17,633 nt of DNA from Deltaproteobacteria bacterium (GTDB taxonomy: Bacteria; Desulfobacterota; Desulfobulbia; Desulfobulbales; Desulfobulbaceae). Below the pieces are notes generated by a model that was not told where the DNA came from, did not search any database, and saw only the letters and a program-made list of their open reading frames with translations. Both the position numbers and the translations under genes were made by a program. The stretch is taken from NCBI GenBank assembly GCA_013151365.1, contig JAADIK010000011.1:1-17633 (forward strand), read 5' to 3'. Below are positions 13,630 through 17,633 of the stretch, piece by piece (position 1 is the stretch's first letter; every line of letters starts with the position of its first letter).

Positions 13630-15429
13630 TTGAAATATTTTTACAAGAACCTGTCCATCTGGCTCATCGTCTGCCTCGTCGGCCTGCTGCTCTTTAATAT
13701 CTTCAAAAAAAAGCCGGATAACATCCATCACATTCTTTATACTGATTTTGTAAACATGGCCGACAGCGGTAAACTGTCAACGGTCACGGTCAAGGAAAAT
13801 ACCATTACCTGGACGACCGGGGACGGCGTCAAGTATGAAACCGTTGTGCCGCCGACCAATGCCGCCCTGCCCCATCTGCTCAAGAACAAGGTCAACATCG
13901 AGGTGAAGAAGGTTATTAAACCATACTGGTTTATGAAGATTTTTCTCTCGTGGGTACCTTTTATCCTGCTTTTTATCTTTTGGTTTTTCTTCATGCGCAG
14001 GAGCGGCGCCGACGCCCAGGGCGGCGGCGGCAAGGCCATGGCCTTTGGCAAAAGCCGCGCCCGGCTCATCGACCCCCAGAAGTCCAAGATCACCTTTGCA
14101 GATGTGGCCGGGGTGGACGAGGCCAAGGAAGAGGTTGTTGAAATCGTTGATTTTCTGAAAAATCCCCAGAAATTCACCGAGGCGGGGGCCAGGATACCGA
14201 CCGGGGTCTTGCTTTACGGTGAACCGGGCACGGGTAAGACCCTCCTGGCCAAGGCCATTGCCGGCGAGGCCGAGGTGCCGTTTTATTCGATCAGCGGTTC
14301 CAATTTCGTTGAAATGTACGTGGGCATCGGCGCATCACGGGTGCGTGACCTTTTTAACGAGGGGAAGAAAAAAGCGCCCTGTATTATCTTTATCGATGAA
14401 ATTGACGCCGTCGGCCGTCATCGCAGCGCCGGCGGAGCAGGCGGCAACGACGAACGGGAACAGACCCTGAACCAGCTGCTCGTGGAAATGGATGGTTTCG
14501 AGGTCAACGATCATGTTATCGTCATTGCCGCGACCAACCGGCAGGACATCCTGGACCCGGCCCTGCTGCGGCCCGGACGTTTTGACCGCCAGGTGATGGT
14601 CCCCCTGCCGGATGTTCGCGGCCGGGAAAAAATCCTCCGGGTCCATGCCCAGAAAATCAAGGTGTCGGAGGATGTCGACTGGTCGGTTATCGCCAAGGGC
14701 ACCCCGGGGTTTTCCGGAGCCCAGCTTGCCAGCATGATCAACGAAGCAGCTCTTCTGACCGCCCGTTCGGATAGCGGCAACCACCGGGTCACCACCATGG
14801 AGACCATTGAAAAGGCCAAGGACAAGGTCATGATGGGTGCCGAACGGCGCTCGATGATCATCACGGAAGCGGAAAAAAAGGTGACGGCCTATCACGAATC
14901 CGGCCATGCCCTCGTGGCCTGGATGCTGCCCGGCACCGATCCCGTACACAAGGTCACCATTATTCCCCGGGGCAAGGCCCTGGGGCTGACCATGCAGCTG
15001 CCCGAGGAAGAAAAATATTCGCAAAGCCGCACCTACCTGTTTAATAACCTCTGCACCCTGCTTGGCGGCCGGCTGGCCGAAAGTATTGTCTTCGACGAAA
15101 TCACTACCGGCGCCAGCAACGATATTGAACGGGCATCGGATATTGCCCGAAAAATGGTGTGCGAATGGGGAATGAGCGACAAGCTGGGGCTGTTGACCTT
15201 TAAAACAGCGGATCCGCTGAACGGCCAGCCGGGACAGATCATGAGCGAAGCAACCGTGGTCTTAATCGACCAGGAAGTAAAAAATTTGATCCAGTCCGCC
15301 TATGATACGGCCCAGGACATTCTGGTTAAACACCGAAAAATTCTTGACGAGATGACTCGTACCCTGCTGGAAAAAGAAACAATTACCGGCCCGGAAATTG
15401 CGCAGATGGTCAAACAAAACACGCCATGA
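13630..15429 (+). CDS. ftsH: ATP-dependent zinc metalloprotease FtsH
   Basis: This membrane-anchored AAA+ protease degrades misfolded or unassembled membrane proteins and selected regulators. A TTG start at 13630 is chosen because GGAG lies 7 nt upstream and the product begins KYFYKNLSIWLI like other FtsH proteins; the frame is open back to 13513. It has 599 residues, slightly short for the family. Two membrane spans (about residues 9-25 and 108-128) flank the periplasmic domain. The Walker A loop at 197-204 is GEPGTGKT, with Glu where most FtsH have Pro. Pore loop FVEMYVG, the second region of homology and arginine fingers (RPGRFDR) are intact. The zinc site is HESGH (422-426), with the Asp ligand likely in ASNDIERA. 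Confidence 0.95.
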   Translation: MKYFYKNLSIWLIVCLVGLLLFNIFKKKPDNIHHILYTDFVNMADSGKLSTVTVKENTITWTTGDGVKYETVVPPTNAALPHLLKNKVNIEVKKVIKPYWFMKIFLSWVPFILLFIFWFFFMRRSGADAQGGGGKAMAFGKSRARLIDPQKSKITFADVAGVDEAKEEVVEIVDFLKNPQKFTEAGARIPTGVLLYGEPGTGKTLLAKAIAGEAEVPFYSISGSNFVEMYVGIGASRVRDLFNEGKKKAPCIIFIDEIDAVGRHRSAGGAGGNDEREQTLNQLLVEMDGFEVNDHVIVIAATNRQDILDPALLRPGRFDRQVMVPLPDVRGREKILRVHAQKIKVSEDVDWSVIAKGTPGFSGAQLASMINEAALLTARSDSGNHRVTTMETIEKAKDKVMMGAERRSMIITEAEKKVTAYHESGHALVAWMLPGTDPVHKVTIIPRGKALGLTMQLPEEEKYSQSRTYLFNNLCTLLGGRLAESIVFDEITTGASNDIERASDIARKMVCEWGMSDKLGLLTFKTADPLNGQPGQIMSEATVVLIDQEVKNLIQSAYDTAQDILVKHRKILDEMTRTLLEKETITGPEIAQMVKQNTP

Positions 15430-15501
15430 ACACCCGGCAACATCTCCGGCCGGAGCGTTACCACCCCTGACGGTCCGGTCTGCCGACCAGTGCCGGGCAC
15501 C

Positions 15502-16038
15502 CTACCGCCGATACGGGGAACGCTCATGCCGCCGCCGGAACCGGCCCGATGCCGCCGATGGCTTGCGGCTATGTTTCCAGACCCAGGGAGAAATCGGATC
15601 ATCGGCTCGCCAGAGGCCCAACCGCGCCAGCCGCGCCTTTTTTTCCAGGGCCTTCAACTCGCGGCAGAGCGGCTGTTCAAGACAGTACCGGGGATAAAAC
15701 CAGGCCAGACCGTCACGCACCAGTTCCCGGTTCACCAGCCGGCCTTGACTCGTCACCAGGGCGATAACCCGGCCGTACATACCAATACCTTTCGGCTCCA
15801 CCGACACCGTGTGCCCGGCGGTCAGGCGAATGGTCTCCTGTTTGGCCCCATTGCTGTAATCCTGGTCGTATTCCGGCGCATCAATGCCGTACAACCTGAT
15901 CTCGTACACCTTTTTGTCCCGCTTGATCAACAGGCTGTCGCCGTCAATTACCTTGACCACCGATCCATTCCAGGCCCGGGACGGGGTGCACTGAGTCAAG
16001 ACCAGCAGAAAAAAAATAACGGCAACATATCTAATCAT
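15502..16038 (-). CDS. Secreted staphylococcal-type (thermonuclease) nuclease
   Basis: This 178-residue protein has the SNase fold, a calcium-dependent phosphodiesterase acting on DNA or RNA outside the cytoplasm. It starts with a hydrophobic signal (VAVIFFLLVLTQC). The LTQC sequence is a poor lipobox, so a lipoprotein is possible but uncertain. The catalytic elements of the family are present: VIDGDSLLI, RLYGIDAPE with Arg, Asp and Glu, and the second Arg in MYGRVIALV. The C-terminus ends in an Arg-rich tail of about 20 residues. AAGGAG lies 7 nt before the ATG. It is convergent with ftsH and divergent from rsmJ. Confidence 0.92.
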   Translation of the reverse strand: MIRYVAVIFFLLVLTQCTPSRAWNGSVVKVIDGDSLLIKRDKKVYEIRLYGIDAPEYDQDYSNGAKQETIRLTAGHTVSVEPKGIGMYGRVIALVTSQGRLVNRELVRDGLAWFYPRYCLEQPLCRELKALEKKARLARLGLWRADDPISPWVWKHSRKPSAASGRFRRRHERSPYRR

Positions 16039-16113
16039 CGCTCCTCTCCTTTATGCTTGCACCTGAATACTGAATAGTACGGCGAAACGAGACAAAAAAA
16101 CAAAGAACGAGAA

Positions 16114-16929
16114 ATGCCCCCTGAAAAAAATAAAGAGCAGCCACGGCAACGTTCCCTGCGGGCCGGCGTCGCCTTTGACCGCCCCGAGCAGGCCGCCGCA
16201 GCCGCCGACCTGGCCCGGCAGCTGGGACTGCCTCTCGTTGCCCCGGTCGCCGACGATCTCGATTTTATCCTTGTCCGCACCGCCACGCGTCTCGAGTTGC
16301 GCTGGACCGGCGATGTTGCCCCGGCCGCGCCGGTGTGGGCGGAGTTTGTCGCCGGGCCGGCCGGCTATCGACGACGGCACGGCGGCCGGGAGATGCTGAT
16401 CCGGGCGGCAGGCGTCAAACAGGGCCGGGCGCCCTCTGTCCTTGACGCTACGGGGGGAATGGGGCGCGACGCTTTTCTCCTGGCCGGCTGCGGCTGCACG
16501 GTTCGCATTTTTGAACGGCACCCGGTTGTCGCCGCGCTCCTGCGGGACGGCCTGCTGAGGGCGGCGGCCCACCCGGAAACCAGGGATAGCGCCGGGAGAA
16601 TCCACCTGGTCGCGGCCGACAGCCGGGAATTCCTGGAAAACATGACAAATCCGGGGGAGAATATCGACGTTGTCTATCTTGACCCCATGTTTCCCGAGCG
16701 CACAAAATCGGCCCTGGTCAAGAAGGAGCTGCAGATCCTGCGGCTCCTGGTCGGTAGGGAGGAAGATACGGAGCGGCTGCTGGCCGCCGCCTTGAACGCG
16801 GCCGGCAACAGGGTGGTGGTCAAGCGGCCGAAATCGGCGCCGCCCCTGGCCGGCCGCAAGCCCTCTCACTGCCTGAGCGGCACCACCACGCGTTTTGACG
16901 TCTACCTGACCATGCCGGCGGCCTCCTAA
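16114..16929 (+). CDS. rsmJ: 16S rRNA (guanine1516-N2)-methyltransferase RsmJ
   Basis: This cytoplasmic S-adenosylmethionine-dependent methyltransferase of 271 residues modifies G1516 of 16S rRNA. Family marks seen are the SAM-binding LDATGGMGRDAFLLAGCG at 110-127, FERHPVVAALLRDGLLRA at 133-150, and the catalytic-region motif VVYLDPMFPERTKSALVKKE around 186-205. The late motif NRVVVKRPKSAP and the terminal RFDVYL are also present. The length is near that of E. coli RsmJ plus a few residues. The ribosome site is weak. Its stop overlaps the stop of the convergent aminotransferase gene by 3 bp. Confidence 0.92.
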   Translation: MPPEKNKEQPRQRSLRAGVAFDRPEQAAAAADLARQLGLPLVAPVADDLDFILVRTATRLELRWTGDVAPAAPVWAEFVAGPAGYRRRHGGREMLIRAAGVKQGRAPSVLDATGGMGRDAFLLAGCGCTVRIFERHPVVAALLRDGLLRAAAHPETRDSAGRIHLVAADSREFLENMTNPGENIDVVYLDPMFPERTKSALVKKELQILRLLVGREEDTERLLAAALNAAGNRVVVKRPKSAPPLAGRKPSHCLSGTTTRFDVYLTMPAAS

Positions 16930-17633
16930 AGGCCTGCCGCCCGGCCAAGTGCCGCGACCATGGTGGTACGCTGCTGCTCACTCAACTTCACGGGGATCTG
17001 ATAGACCAGGGTCCGGTTCATGAGTTCCGCCGAGCGGGGCAGTGCCCCGGGGTCATAGACCACCCGCCGCTTGCCCTGATAGCTGAAAGGCCAGCCGTTG
17101 TGGCACAAGGTCGCTCCCCGGGCAAGATGCTCCCACCGGGGATAAAAATGCCAGGTATTCTCGCCGAAATTGATGGCACCGGCGCCGTTGTCGCGGAGGA
17201 CCTGGTTCACGGCCGCGGCCCGTTCGGCGTCCGGCAGCATGAAGGCGAGAAAAGTCGCCGAATCCCCTTCCTCGTCGAGAATGGTCCGGAAGGTGACGCC
17301 GGGAATCGCCGCCGCCGCCTGTTTGATGACGTTCTTGTTCGCCTTCTGGGCCGCGACCATACCATCGAGCTTGGCAAGCTGGGCCAGGCCGATGGCGCCC
17401 TGCAGCTCCATCATCCGGTAATTGAAACCGATGAAACTATGGCCATCCGCACCGCGACCGCCGGGATTCTCCGCGTGGTCATGGCCATGGTCATGATATT
17501 CGGACATGGCCCGCCAGAGTTTTTCATCACCGGTAATGATCATCCCGCCTTCGCCGGTGGTCATGGTCTTGACCGAATCAAACGAGAAGGTCCCGCAGGC
17601 CCCGAAGGTTCCCAAATGTTGGCCGTGCAGGCG
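16926..17633 (-). CDS. DegT/DnrJ/EryC1-family sugar aminotransferase, C-terminal part (5' end outside window)
   Basis: This PLP-dependent aminotransferase acts on nucleotide sugars or related keto-sugars. The frame is open to the right edge, so the start is missing. The lysine that binds PLP is visible in FSFDSVKTMTTGEGGM, near the upstream end. The next segment EYHDHGHDHAENPGGRG and FNYRMMELQGAIGLAQL are typical of the family. The His-rich EYHDHGHDH stretch and NTWHFYPRWEHL recall 8-amino-3,8-dideoxy-octulosonate transaminase (KdnA), which makes an amino-Kdo for lipopolysaccharide, but this is from memory and not certain. A perosamine-type enzyme is an alternative. It converges on rsmJ with a 3-4 bp overlap. 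Confidence 0.88.
   Translation of the reverse strand, partial: RLHGQHLGTFGACGTFSFDSVKTMTTGEGGMIITGDEKLWRAMSEYHDHGHDHAENPGGRGADGHSFIGFNYRMMELQGAIGLAQLAKLDGMVAAQKANKNVIKQAAAAIPGVTFRTILDEEGDSATFLAFMLPDAERAAAVNQVLRDNGAGAINFGENTWHFYPRWEHLARGATLCHNGWPFSYQGKRRVVYDPGALPRSAELMNRTLVYQIPVKLSEQQRTTMVAALGRAAGL

Overview
The window looks like a chromosomal segment of an anaerobic, sulfur-metabolising Desulfobacterota bacterium (Desulfobulbales-like). This is inferred from gene content: multiheme c-type cytochrome, a Tat-exported four-cluster ferredoxin, two NrfD/PsrC-type membrane proteins, and a PAS/sigma-54 activator. Genes are moderately GC-rich, and the control regions around 5.5-6.3 kb and 12.7-13.3 kb are much more AT-rich. 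No rRNA, tRNA, insertion sequence or CRISPR array was seen.

Layout. The left edge holds the 3' end of a DEAH-box RNA helicase (HrpA), convergent with a two-gene GDP-L-fucose operon (gmd-fcl, minus strand). The core (about 3.5-13.4 kb) is a respiratory and regulatory island. Cassette 1 (minus strand) is a small membrane protein, an NrfD-like protein and a MerR-like regulator. Next comes a minus-strand operon for a Tat-exported 4x[4Fe-4S] protein and a hexaheme cytochrome c. Divergent from it is a triple-PAS sigma-54 activator. Cassette 2 (minus strand) repeats the order of cassette 1: a 38-residue membrane peptide, NrfD, MerR. The right part holds a possible small RNA, ftsH, a secreted staphylococcal-type nuclease, rsmJ, and the 3' end of a DegT-family sugar aminotransferase.

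How the parts may work together. NrfD-like proteins exchange electrons with the quinone pool, the ferredoxin relays them, and the hexaheme cytochrome carries them in the periplasm. The core therefore resembles a modular quinone:cytochrome c oxidoreductase with two alternative or joint membrane subunits. The two NrfD-MerR pairs are paralogous. Both pairs have a perfect 13-14 bp hairpin between nrfD and merR, and both MerR proteins share a C-x23-C-x5-C-x7-C signature suggestive of a metal or Fe-S sensor.

Regulation seen in the DNA. A near-perfect sigma-54 promoter precedes cassette 1, with a GCGCA-type dyad about 140 bp upstream. A similar dyad lies about 133 bp upstream of a weaker sigma-54-like site in front of a short terminator-bounded transcript near ftsH. 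Separately, a 20-bp palindrome (19/20 identical) lies exactly 13 nt downstream of a -10-like hexamer both at the ferredoxin-cytochrome operon and upstream of ftsH. These elements suggest that the island is controlled as one regulon. That is inference from sequence, not demonstrated.
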